Source: CAG-1031 sp964556785 (GTDB lineage Bacteria > Bacteroidota > Bacteroidia > Bacteroidales > Muribaculaceae). From it: a DNA stretch of 14,388 bases. Positions 7,778-14,388 of this stretch are shown here, one piece after another. How positions within the stretch are numbered: the stretch's first letter is position 1; each line of letters starts with the position of its first letter. The DNA is taken from NCBI GenBank assembly GCA_964556785.1, contig CAZKXM010000048.1, forward strand, positions 1-14,388, in the 5' to 3' direction. The notes beneath the pieces are model-generated. The model worked only from the letters and a program-made list of their open reading frames with translations. It made no database searches and had not been told where the DNA came from. Both the position numbers and the translations under genes were made by a program.

Positions 7778-9111
7778 GAATAGTTATTGCCGGAGCAGGC
7801 GAGGTTGGTGTCCATCTTGCGCGCCTGCTCAGTCAGGAGGAACAGGACATTGTGTTGCTCGACCAGAACAGCGCACAGCTGCAGTCGGTTGACTCCACAT
7901 GCAATCTGCTCACATGCACCGGAAGCCCCATATCGCTTCAGGCACAGCGTCAGGCCGGTGTTGAGAACTGCGACCTGTTCATCGCCGTGACTCCTTATGA
8001 AACCACCAATGTCATTGCCGCCGAGATAGCGAAAAGCCTCGGCGCACGCAAGACTGTGGCGCGGATCGACAACTATGAGTTCATGGAATCGCGCAACCGC
8101 GAGCTGTTTACCCGTCTGGGAGTCAACACAATGATCTATCCCGAATATCTGGCAGCGCTCGAAATCAAGACTGCTCTCGAACGCAACTGGGTGCGCCACT
8201 GGTTCGAGCTCCATGACGGTCAGATTATAGTTGTCGGGGTGAAACTGCGCGAAAATGCCATGATAGCAGGCATGCAGCTCAAGGAGTTCGCGGCGCGCGA
8301 ACACAACTTTCACGTTTCGGCCATCCGGCGCCGCCACCGTATCATCATTCCCCGCGGTGACGACCGTCTGGAGCCTAACGATATTCTGTACTTCACCACC
8401 ACGGCCGGCCATGTCGACGAGCTGCGCGAACTCTGCGGAAAACAGGTCAACACAATAACGCGCATCATGATCATGGGTGGCAGCCGCATTGCCATCCGCC
8501 TCGTGAACCTTTTTGACAGCAAGCGCTTCAAGTTCAAGATCATTGAGATGAGCCGTGAAAAGTGTGTGCATCTCGCCGAGAAATGTCCCGGTGCCGAAGT
8601 GATTCACGGCGACGCGCGCGACATCGACATGCTCCGCGACGAAGGAATCGAGGACACCGACGCGTTCATTGCACTGACCGGTAGCTCTGAAACAAACATC
8701 CTTGCCTGCCTGTCGGCAAAGGAGATGGGCGTCAAGAAAACGATAGCCGAAGTTGAGAACATCCAGTTTATCTCGGAGGCCGAGAATCTCAACATCGGCA
8801 CGATCATCAACAAGAAACTGCTGGCTTCGAGCGGCATATTCCAGATGCTCCTTGACAGCGACACGAACGATTCGCGCTGCATGGCCCTTGCAGATGCCGA
8901 GGTGGCCGAAATCGAGGTGAGACCGAAATCAAAAATCACCCGCGGAATGGTGCGCGACCTCACCCTGCCGCGCGACATGACTGTCGGTGGACTCGTACGC
9001 GACGGAAAAGGAATGCTCGTTAACGGTAACACCCAGATCCTACCGGGCGACCGTGTGGTTGTGTTCTGTCTGCTCGGAGCGCTCCATAAAGTTGAAAAAC
9101 TATTTACCTGA
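7774..9111 (+). CDS. trkA: Trk potassium uptake system regulatory subunit TrkA
   Basis: The 445-residue protein is the cytoplasmic nucleotide-binding gate of the Trk potassium system. It has the expected duplicated RCK layout: a first NAD(H)-binding Rossmann fold (1-125) with GAGEVG at 7-12 and acidic D30; a first RCK-C domain (about 138-222); a second Rossmann fold (231-345) whose glycine motif is degenerate (GGSRIA, 235-240), as is common in the second half; and a second RCK-C domain (about 373-445). The acidic residue after the second beta-alpha-beta unit is E258. Its ATG sits in the ATGA overlap with the dxs stop and its TGA shares one base with the trkH ATG, so dxs, TrkA and TrkH are likely made from one message. 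Function as a TrkH partner is supported by the direct linkage. Confidence 0.95.
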   Translation: MRIVIAGAGEVGVHLARLLSQEEQDIVLLDQNSAQLQSVDSTCNLLTCTGSPISLQAQRQAGVENCDLFIAVTPYETTNVIAAEIAKSLGARKTVARIDNYEFMESRNRELFTRLGVNTMIYPEYLAALEIKTALERNWVRHWFELHDGQIIVVGVKLRENAMIAGMQLKEFAAREHNFHVSAIRRRHRIIIPRGDDRLEPNDILYFTTTAGHVDELRELCGKQVNTITRIMIMGGSRIAIRLVNLFDSKRFKFKIIEMSREKCVHLAEKCPGAEVIHGDARDIDMLRDEGIEDTDAFIALTGSSETNILACLSAKEMGVKKTIAEVENIQFISEAENLNIGTIINKKLLASSGIFQMLLDSDTNDSRCMALADAEVAEIEVRPKSKITRGMVRDLTLPRDMTVGGLVRDGKGMLVNGNTQILPGDRVVVFCLLGALHKVEKLFT

Positions 9112-10580
9112 TGGCCCGCGGCGCGACAATCAATTTCCCGCAGATAGCCCGTGTGATCGGCTGGCTTCTGATGATCGAGGCGCTCTTTCTGCTGCTTCCC
9201 CTCGCCGCATGCCTGATTTATGGCGAAAGCGACTGGAAAGGCTTTGCCCTGGCCACAGCCTGTTCGGCAGCGGCAGGTGCGGTGCTCACGTTCTGCATCC
9301 GCTCACGCAGCCGCAACATGGGTAAACGCGAGGGCTTCCTGCTCACAGGGCTCGTGTGGGTTGTGTTCTCGCTTTTCGGAATGATTCCGTTTATGGCCTG
9401 CAGCAATCCTCTGTCGCTCTCCGACGCCTATTTCGAGGCAATGTCGGGCTTCACCACCACCGGCGCATCGGTGATGAACTCGGTGTCGCATCTTAGCCAT
9501 GGCATTCTGCTGTGGCGCAGCGAGATGAACTGGATTGGCGGCATGGGAATAATTCTCTTTACCCTGGCCGTGCTCCCCATGCTGAACCATTCGGGAGGCA
9601 TGCAGATGTTCAATGCCGAAGTGACCGGAATAACGCATGAGAAACTGCGTCCGCGTGTGAGTCAGACAGCCAAGGGGCTATGGGGTGTCTATATTTTCCT
9701 GACGCTGCTGCTGTTAGGGCTTCTGTGGCTCGGCCCGATGAGTTTCTTTGAAAGCGTGTGTCATGCCTTTTCAACGGTGTCGACCGGCGGTTTCTCCACC
9801 CGCGACGGATCGATCGGCGCATGGAACTCCGTTTATGTCGACATCGTGATCACGATATTCATGTTTCTCGGAGGTGTGAACTTCACTCTGATCTACCGCG
9901 CTTTTCACGGTGATCTGAGGGCTCTGCGCCGCAACGACGTGTTCATGACGTTCATCAAGGCGATCGGAATCTATTATGTCATTATCGTGATCTCGATCAT
10001 TATCTCGGGGCAGTGTGACTCGGTCAAGTCAGTGACCATCGCACCCCTGTTCGAGATCGTATCGGCCATGACCTCGACCGGCTATGATGTCACCAACTTT
10101 GAGCGGTGGGGCACCTTCGTGCTATCACTGATGTTTTTCATCATGTTTTTCGGGGCGTGCGCCGGATCAACCAGCGGTGGAGCGAAAATCGACCGTTTCC
10201 TGTTCCTGATGAAGAATCTCCGCAACGAAATCTACCGTTGCGTTCACCCCAACAGCATTCTTGCGGTGAGAGTCAACGGCAAGGTGATGAGTCAGGAACT
10301 TGTGTCGAAAGTGATAGCGTTTCTGTGTCTGTATGTTCTGACGATCACCGTTGGCGGCGCTATCCTTACGGCAGTAGGGCTTCCGCTGGTCGACGCATAT
10401 TTCTCGGCATTCTCATGCGTGAGCAATGTGGGTCTGGGAGCCGGAGTGACCGGCTACGGCGGCAGCTACGACATTATCCCCGACGTCGGCAAATGGATTC
10501 TCTCGCTGATCATGCTCATAGGCCGTCTGGAGGTTTTCACCATCCTGATTCTTTGCTCGCCCGGATTCTGGCGCAAATAA
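9111..10580 (+). CDS. trkH: Trk potassium uptake channel subunit TrkH
   Basis: The 489-residue inner-membrane protein has the fourfold M1-P-M2 layout of the TrkH/KtrB superfamily. The four pore-loop selectivity-filter segments are visible: TTTGAS (115-120), STVSTGG (221-227), TSTGYD (321-326) and SNVGLGAG (438-445). The third M2 is followed by the glycine/serine-rich gating loop GACAGSTSGGAKIDR (348-362), and GRLEVFTIL (471-479) near the C-terminus is the family's conserved end motif. Length is normal and nothing is broken. The start ATG overlaps the last base of the trkA stop (TGATG). The tpiA promoter begins 4 nt after its stop, and no hairpin terminator was seen, so some readthrough into tpiA is possible. 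Confidence 0.95.
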   Translation: MARGATINFPQIARVIGWLLMIEALFLLLPLAACLIYGESDWKGFALATACSAAAGAVLTFCIRSRSRNMGKREGFLLTGLVWVVFSLFGMIPFMACSNPLSLSDAYFEAMSGFTTTGASVMNSVSHLSHGILLWRSEMNWIGGMGIILFTLAVLPMLNHSGGMQMFNAEVTGITHEKLRPRVSQTAKGLWGVYIFLTLLLLGLLWLGPMSFFESVCHAFSTVSTGGFSTRDGSIGAWNSVYVDIVITIFMFLGGVNFTLIYRAFHGDLRALRRNDVFMTFIKAIGIYYVIIVISIIISGQCDSVKSVTIAPLFEIVSAMTSTGYDVTNFERWGTFVLSLMFFIMFFGACAGSTSGGAKIDRFLFLMKNLRNEIYRCVHPNSILAVRVNGKVMSQELVSKVIAFLCLYVLTITVGGAILTAVGLPLVDAYFSAFSCVSNVGLGAGVTGYGGSYDIIPDVGKWILSLIMLIGRLEVFTILILCSPGFWRK

Positions 10581-10584
10581 GGCC

Positions 10585-10615
10585 TTTGCCCTTTGAGTGA
10601 AAATTGCTAAATTTG
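10585..10615 (+). promoter_or_regulatory. Bacteroidota-type promoter of tpiA
   Basis: TTTG at 10585-10588 and TAAATTTG at 10608-10615 are separated by 19 nt, a full match to the consensus. The predicted start near 10620 gives a leader of about 36 nt that is A/T-rich, with TAAGG roughly 12 nt before the ATG as a weak ribosome binding site. It makes tpiA independent of the trk genes. Confidence 0.75.
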
Positions 10616-10655
10616 CAGTTGGAAATTTTCAATACAATTTTAAGGTAAAAAAATC

Positions 10656-11411
10656 ATGAGAAAGAATATTGTTGCCGGCAACTGGAAAATGAACACCACT
10701 CTCCCCGAGGGTGTCAAGCTGGCCGAAGAAGTGAATGCAGCTCTCAAGGGCGCCGATGCGAAGTGCGACGTTATCATCTGCGTGCCTTTCACACATCTTG
10801 CAAGCGTGAACGCTGTGATCGACCCTGCCCTTCTTGGTCTCGGCGCCGAAAACTGTGCCGATCACCTCAAGGGTGCTTACACCGGTGAAGTGTCGGCCCC
10901 GATGGTTGCCTCGACCGGCGCACGCTACGTTATCCTCGGCCACTCAGAGCGCCGTCAGTATTACGGCGAAACATCCGAGACACTGAAAGAGAAGGTAAAG
11001 CTCGCTCTCGAAGAGGGCCTCACCCCCATTTTCTGCATTGGCGAAGTGCTTGAGGAACGTGAGAACGGCACTTATAACGATGTTGTCAAGGCTCAGATTG
11101 AGGAAGCGCTGTTCAACCTCAGTGCCGATGATTTCAAGAAACTCATTCTTGCCTACGAGCCCGTGTGGGCCATCGGAACCGGTAAGACAGCAACCGACCA
11201 ACAGGCCCAGGACATGCACGCTTTCATCCGCAAGACCATCGCCGACAAGTATGGCAAAGAGGTTGCCGACGAGATCTCGATTCTTTACGGTGGCAGCTGC
11301 AAGCCCTCGAATGCCAAGGGCCTCTTCTCACAGCCCGATATTGACGGCGGCCTCATTGGCGGCGCATCGCTCGAAGCCGAGTCGTTTATGGGTATCGTCA
11401 AGGCTTTCTGA
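10656..11411 (+). CDS. tpiA: Triosephosphate isomerase
   Basis: This 251-residue TIM-barrel enzyme interconverts dihydroxyacetone phosphate and glyceraldehyde 3-phosphate in glycolysis. Substrate-binding N9 and K11 lie in GNWKMN (8-13), the electrophilic histidine H96 in ILGHSERR (93-100), and the catalytic base E168 in AYEPVWAIGTGKTA (166-179), which also forms the mobile loop 6. The phosphate-binding loops LYGGSCKPSNA and GGLIGGAS are present near the C-terminus. The dimer-interface segment reads GAENCAD (63-69) where many species have GAQN, a replacement I recall as usual in Bacteroidota. The gene is intact, has its own promoter, and ends 33 nt before a strong terminator, so it is probably transcribed alone. 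Its product supplies the glyceraldehyde 3-phosphate used by Dxs, encoded nearby, but that link is only metabolic. Confidence 0.97.
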   Translation: MRKNIVAGNWKMNTTLPEGVKLAEEVNAALKGADAKCDVIICVPFTHLASVNAVIDPALLGLGAENCADHLKGAYTGEVSAPMVASTGARYVILGHSERRQYYGETSETLKEKVKLALEEGLTPIFCIGEVLEERENGTYNDVVKAQIEEALFNLSADDFKKLILAYEPVWAIGTGKTATDQQAQDMHAFIRKTIADKYGKEVADEISILYGGSCKPSNAKGLFSQPDIDGGLIGGASLEAESFMGIVKAF

Positions 11412-11444
11412 TAAAGCATAGGCGTTAACCCGAATAATAATCAA

Positions 11445-11494
11445 AAAAGAGTGTGTCGCCCTGAACCGTTGAGCGGCACACTCTTTTATCTTTT
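11445..11494 (+). terminator. Intrinsic terminator after tpiA
   Basis: A 15-bp stem is formed by 11445-11459 and 11473-11487 (AAAAGAGTGTGTCGC against GCGGCACACTCTTTT) with a single G-T wobble and a 13-nt loop. It is flanked by an A-run on the left and a T-rich tract (TTTTATCTTTT) on the right. The A-run also allows it to act on the opposite strand, but no minus-strand gene is present here. It separates tpiA from rmuC. Confidence 0.88.
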
Positions 11495-11520
11495 CTCAAC
11501 CTCACTGCTCAACACTCTCT

Positions 11521-12681
11521 ATGGAATACGCATTTGCGATCATTGCCGCGGCCGCGATTGTGTGGATAATAATTCTGTTGCGCGAGCGGGCCACCCTCTC
11601 TGCTGAAAATTCACGCCTGCAGGAACGGCTGACAATCATCAGCGAGCAGCAGCCTCAGCAGCGCCAGGCCGAGGAAGACCGTTTCCGCAACATTGCATCA
11701 GAAATTTTCGACAGGAACTCGCGCATGCTCGACGAGCGCCACAGTGAGCGCCTGACCTCACTGCTCGATCCTCTGAAACGCGACATCGAGAGTTTCCGCA
11801 AATCAGTGACTGAATGCTATGACACCGAGATGCGCGAACGCCATTCGCTGCGCGACCGCATCCGCGAGCTTGTCGACGAAAGCCGGGTGATAGGCCGTGA
11901 GGCTAAAGACCTCACTCTGACCCTGCGTGGTGGCGGCCGTGTGCAGGGCGACTGGGGTGAGATGCTTCTTGAGTCGATCCTCGAAAAGAGCGGGCTTAGG
12001 CGCGGCGAGGAATTCAGGCTGCAGCAAACTGCTGTAAACGATGAAGGGCGCACGCTGCGCCCTGACGCCGTGGTGTATTATCCCGACGGTCGCTGCCTGG
12101 TGATCGACTCTAAGGTTTCGCTCACGGCATTCCTTGAACTCACCGAATCAACCGATGCCGAACGCACTGCCGCCCTCGGGCGCCGCCATGTTCAGTCGGT
12201 GCGAAACCACATTTCCGAACTGCGACGCAAAAACTATCAGGACTTCACCGGGTGTGCCTCAACCGATTTCGTGCTGATGTTCATTCCCAACGAGCCTGCC
12301 TACATCGAGGCAATGCGTATCGACCCCACTCTATGGCAGGAGGCATGCGACCAGCGAGTGCTCATTGTGTCGCCAACGCATCTTGTGGCCACGCTTAAAC
12401 TCGTTGAACAGCTATGGCGGCAGGATCGCCAGACACGCCACGCGCTCGAAATCGCCACCGAAGCAGGGAAAATGTACGACAAATTCGTTGGGTTCACAAC
12501 CGATATGGAAACCCTCGGAAAGGGCCTGGAACGCGCCCGCAAGGCATTTGACGATGCCATGGGAAAGCTCTCGACAGGCCGCGGCAACCTCACCGACCGT
12601 GCACGCGCGCTTCGGGAGCTCGGTGCTAAGGCCTCCAAATCGCTTCCCGGCAATCAGGAACAACCCGACGGTCAGGCCTGA
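11521..12681 (+). CDS. rmuC: DNA recombination protein RmuC homologue
   Basis: This 386-residue protein matches the RmuC family, membrane-tethered proteins with a PD-(D/E)XK-like nuclease fold linked to suppression of rearrangements at inverted repeats. Residues 3-20 are one hydrophobic N-terminal anchor, followed by a long charged coiled-coil region (about 24-130). The conserved core begins at QGDWGEMLLESILEKSGL (143-160) and continues with RPDAVVYYPDGRCLVIDSK (181-199), where D182 and the D-S-K of VIDSK have the spacing of the nuclease motif. Length is somewhat below that of the E. coli protein, mainly at the ends. The start ATG lies 27 nt beyond the tpiA terminator; no confident promoter was found there. 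The 3' end overlaps the convergent minus-strand gene by 10 nt within a perfect palindrome, so both proteins end in Gly-Gln-Ala. Confidence 0.92.
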   Translation: MEYAFAIIAAAAIVWIIILLRERATLSAENSRLQERLTIISEQQPQQRQAEEDRFRNIASEIFDRNSRMLDERHSERLTSLLDPLKRDIESFRKSVTECYDTEMRERHSLRDRIRELVDESRVIGREAKDLTLTLRGGGRVQGDWGEMLLESILEKSGLRRGEEFRLQQTAVNDEGRTLRPDAVVYYPDGRCLVIDSKVSLTAFLELTESTDAERTAALGRRHVQSVRNHISELRRKNYQDFTGCASTDFVLMFIPNEPAYIEAMRIDPTLWQEACDQRVLIVSPTHLVATLKLVEQLWRQDRQTRHALEIATEAGKMYDKFVGFTTDMETLGKGLERARKAFDDAMGKLSTGRGNLTDRARALRELGAKASKSLPGNQEQPDGQA

Positions 12682-12684
12682 CCG
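12669..12684. repeat. Perfect 16-bp palindrome carrying the stop codons of both convergent genes
   Basis: CGGTCAGGCCTGACCG is its own reverse complement. The rmuC stop TGA is at 12679-12681 and the opposing gene's stop reads TCA at 12672-12674, placed symmetrically. In RNA it could form a hairpin on either strand, but the tight centre leaves no loop without breaking inner pairs and no T-run follows, so terminator function is unproven. Confidence 0.6.
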
Positions 12685-13211
12685 AGTGGAGTCATGTGAT
12701 AACCCAGTGCGTTGAGCTCTGTGTCGACACCCATTGAAAACAGTGCGTGAAGCGCCGACATGTAGGTCTGGAGCGCTACCGGTGTTCCGGGCTCAGCCCC
12801 TGAATGCTGAATCATGCTCAAGGCCCGGGCCGCACATTCTCCCACCATTTTGCTGACGGCCTCAGCCTCGGCATCGTCAAGCTTAAGGACATCGCGCAAA
12901 ACGTAGTCGTCAAGATTGTCGTAGCTCTTTGCATCGCGCAGCTCTTTATAGAGCTCGGCGCCTGTCTTTTTGGAATACTTCTCCCAATCAACATCCCAAT
13001 AGAGGGCGAGGGCCATACCCACAAACATGATCCAGCCAAGTGAAACAACCGGATAGTCGGCAAACTCGCGCACCCCGTCGGGCACATAGGCTTCGGCTAC
13101 CGAAGGCCACATGTCTTCCACATCGGGACACTCGGGCAGTTTTTCGTCAACGCGGTCAATGCTGCGCAGATATTTATAAAGATCGTCGCGGAGTTTTTTC
13201 TCAAATTCCAT
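12672..13211 (-). CDS. Conserved-looking acidic protein of unknown function, downstream of a sigma factor
   Basis: I do not recognise this 179-residue protein. It is acidic, has no signal peptide, and looks mostly helical. It starts MEFEKKLRDDLYKYLRSIDR, then has a proline-containing segment with W35, then a hydrophobic stretch (about 54-72, VVSLGWIMFVGMALALYW) that could be one membrane helix or a buried core helix because acidic and aromatic residues flank it closely. The second half (84-135) is rich in Asp, Glu and Ala, and a further amphipathic helix runs at 145-165. The start at 13211 is the first ATG in frame, 42 nt after the stop of the upstream sigma gene on the same strand, so the two are probably co-transcribed. 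A regulatory partner of the sigma factor is possible by position only. Its 3' end overlaps rmuC by 10 nt. Confidence 0.82.
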   Translation of the reverse strand: MEFEKKLRDDLYKYLRSIDRVDEKLPECPDVEDMWPSVAEAYVPDGVREFADYPVVSLGWIMFVGMALALYWDVDWEKYSKKTGAELYKELRDAKSYDNLDDYVLRDVLKLDDAEAEAVSKMVGECAARALSMIQHSGAEPGTPVALQTYMSALHALFSMGVDTELNALGYHMTPLGQA

Positions 13212-13253
13212 AATATAACTGAATTTTTTAGATATTGACTATATAGCGATATC

Positions 13254-13706
13254 TCACACTCTGAACATCCTTACCGAACGGGTCACGATCTTGATGTCGA
13301 CATTGAGTCGGGTCGAGATCTCCTCGCCGGTGTAGCCGGTGATCCAGAGGGTCACGATTGACCGCTGTGGCTCGGCAAGCGCTTCGAGACTGTGATTGAT
13401 AGCCTCAGGAGTCACGGCTCCCTCAGGAATTTCTGACTCGGCTGTTGAACTCAGCTTCACACGCTCCTTGTGTTTGGGCACGGCAACGGTGTAATGCTCG
13501 GCATAGACCGAACGCATGATTCCGCGCACCCAGGTGTCGAAGCCTGCTGTCGATTCATTATATTCCTCTGCATGATCGAGCGCCGAAAGGGTGCTGTCCT
13601 GAAGCAAATGATAGGCACGGTCGCGGTCACCTGTGAGAATCAGGGCAAGATTTAGCATTTTCGACTGCATTTGCAGAAGCTGAGTGTTAAAATTCTGATC
13701 TGTCAT
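13254..13706 (-). CDS. Small sigma-70-family (ECF-like) RNA polymerase sigma factor
   Basis: This 150-residue protein has the two-domain layout of ECF sigma factors. Residues 9-72 match region 2: QMQSKMLNLALILTGDRDRA, then LLQDSTLSALDH (34-45, the region 2.2 core-binding segment), then FDTWVRGIMRSVYAEHY (56-72), matching the conserved F-x-x-W-x-x-x-I-x-R-N segment. Residues 73-105 are a linker. Residues 107-148 match region 4, with LEALAEPQRSIVTLW and the helix-turn-helix EEISTRLNVDIKIVTRSVRMF. It ends a few residues earlier than most family members and several consensus positions are altered, so DNA recognition may differ from typical factors. It is first of a probable two-gene unit with the 179-residue protein, and faces frc across a 215-nt AT-rich gap. 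No transmembrane anti-sigma gene is adjacent. No confident TAnnTTTG element was found upstream. Confidence 0.78.
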   Translation of the reverse strand: MTDQNFNTQLLQMQSKMLNLALILTGDRDRAYHLLQDSTLSALDHAEEYNESTAGFDTWVRGIMRSVYAEHYTVAVPKHKERVKLSSTAESEIPEGAVTPEAINHSLEALAEPQRSIVTLWITGYTGEEISTRLNVDIKIVTRSVRMFRV

Positions 13707-13814
13707 AATCGTTCCGTGTAGGTTGAAAATTGGGTGAAACGGAGTTCACCTGACGCTTATATATGTATAAGGATAGAATTGTGGATTATGTTGTTATAAA
13801 ATTTCAAAAAATTT

Positions 13815-13891
13815 CTTAACATCACCGTAACGCTATTGTAACAGCTTTGCAACATTTTGGATTTTGTGTTGTTATAGCAATGTAACGAAAT
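13815..13891 (+). promoter_or_regulatory. Array of 11-bp phased TAAC-type repeats upstream of frc (possible OmpR/PhoB-family operator)
   Basis: Cut into consecutive 11-mers from 13815, the sequence gives seven units. Units 1-4 read CTTAACATCAC, CGTAACGCTAT, TGTAACAGCTT and TGCAACATTTT. Unit 5 has no match, unit 6 starts TGTTATA, and unit 7 is TGTAACGAAAT. The conserved part is (T/C)(G/T)(T/C)AAC(A/G), once per turn. PhoB/OmpR-type response regulators bind tandem half-sites at 11-bp spacing, and the Bacillus PhoP half-site is TTAACA-like, which this resembles. The array ends 30 nt before the frc ATG, so it could stand in for a -33 element; it also lies 109 nt upstream of the divergent sigma gene. 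Regulator identity is not known. Confidence 0.5.
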
Positions 13892-13921
13892 TAAAACATA
13901 AATACTAACTCCTCTAAAATT

Positions 13922-14388
13922 ATGGAAAATCAAGCTCCTCTCAAAGGAATCAAAGTGGTTGACTTCACCGAAGTGCAGTCAGGTCCTTCATGTACACAGA
14001 TGCTGGCATGGCTCGGCGCGGAAGTAATCAAAATCGAGCGTCCCGGCGTTGGCGACGCAACCCGTAAAGAACTCCAGTTTAATCCCGATCTCCCCTCTTA
14101 TTACTTCCTTCAGCTCAACAGCGATAAGAAATCGCTGTCGCTCGACGCCAAGACTGCCGACGGTAAGGCTATTTTGACCAAACTGATCAAGGAGTGTGAT
14201 ATTTTCGTAGAGAATCTCCATCCGGGTGCCATGGACAAGCTCGGCTTCGGCTGGGAGCAGGTACACCAGCTGAATCCCCGCTGTATCTACGGCACTATCA
14301 AGGGCTTCCCTCTTTCTTCGCAATACAAGAACCTGAAAGCCTACGAGCCTATCGCTCAGGTTACTGACGCAGCAGCCACAACAACCGG
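13922..14388 (+). CDS. frc: Formyl-CoA:oxalate CoA-transferase, N-terminal part (runs off the right edge)
   Basis: The first 155 residues are visible and match the class III (CaiB/BaiF) CoA-transferases closely. The block VQSGPSCTQMLAW (18-30), then KIERPGVGD (37-45), LNSDKKS (65-71), VENLHPGAMDKLGF (96-109) and IKGF (126-129) are what I recall of oxalate-specific Frc proteins such as those of Oxalobacter and E. coli. Q19 and K139 correspond to the active-site Gln17 and Lys137 of Frc. The nucleophilic aspartate (Asp169 in the characterised enzymes) lies beyond the window. Frc moves CoA from formyl-CoA to oxalate; oxalyl-CoA is then decarboxylated by Oxc, giving oxalate catabolism or acid tolerance. 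No oxc or oxalate:formate antiporter gene is visible, though they could follow. The start ATG at 13922 fits the family N-terminus and lacks a Shine-Dalgarno site. Confidence 0.9.
   Translation, partial: MENQAPLKGIKVVDFTEVQSGPSCTQMLAWLGAEVIKIERPGVGDATRKELQFNPDLPSYYFLQLNSDKKSLSLDAKTADGKAILTKLIKECDIFVENLHPGAMDKLGFGWEQVHQLNPRCIYGTIKGFPLSSQYKNLKAYEPIAQVTDAAATTT

Noticed and set aside
7303..8607. 434-codon antisense open frame across dxs and trkA
   Set aside because: Both genes beneath it have complete family motifs. Long antisense frames are common in biased, fairly GC-rich coding DNA, and the frame crosses a gene boundary.
11487..11494. TATCTTTT as a -7 element for rmuC
   Set aside because: The final G is missing, no TTG lies at the right spacing, and the tract is better explained as the tail of the tpiA terminator.
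13230..13254. AGATAT/ATATCT inverted repeat between the sigma gene and the 179-residue gene
   Set aside because: A 6-bp AT stem with a 13-nt loop in very AT-rich DNA is weak, with no T-run; likely chance.

Overview
The window looks like a chromosomal segment of a gut Bacteroidales bacterium, most likely of the Muribaculaceae (S24-7) type. The evidence is the Bacteroidota promoter signature (TTG or TTTG, a 19-20 nt spacer, then TAnnTTTG) in front of several genes, the scarcity of good Shine-Dalgarno sites, moderately high coding GC with AT-rich gaps, and protein sequences that read as Bacteroidales versions of each family. The family-level placement is inference. No rRNA, tRNA, CRISPR array, insertion sequence or phage gene was seen. 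Nearly all of the window is core genome.

Layout, left to right. At the left edge, minus strand, is the first 32 codons of an ECF sigma factor. Next, also minus, is a VanX/DdpX-like D-Ala-D-Ala dipeptidase. It diverges from a secreted 658-residue TPR protein across only 60 nt, with promoter motifs on both strands. A same-strand run follows: valS (with its own promoter), a 59-residue two-helix membrane protein, dxs, trkA and trkH. From the small gene onward the genes overlap (17, 4 and 1 nt), so dxs (isoprenoid precursor synthesis) and the TrkAH potassium uptake pair are probably translated from one message. tpiA has its own promoter and a strong intrinsic terminator. rmuC follows and converges on a minus-strand pair: a small sigma-70-family factor and, downstream of it, a 179-residue protein I do not recognise. 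At the right edge is the start of frc (formyl-CoA:oxalate CoA-transferase), on the plus strand.

Most genes are housekeeping: translation (ValS), glycolysis (TpiA), isoprenoids (Dxs), potassium uptake (TrkAH), genome maintenance (RmuC) and cell-wall dipeptide turnover. I do not see a clear new multi-gene system. The parts that deserve attention are: (1) an 11-bp phased array of TAAC-type repeats in the AT-rich gap between the sigma factor and frc, in the style of an OmpR/PhoB-family operator; (2) the sigma factor plus unknown acidic protein pair; (3) the small membrane protein whose end overlaps the dxs start; (4) a perfect 16-bp palindrome at the rmuC convergent junction that carries both stop codons; and (5) divergent promoters predicted to give almost leaderless mRNAs. 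The window cuts both edge genes, so their partners cannot be seen.
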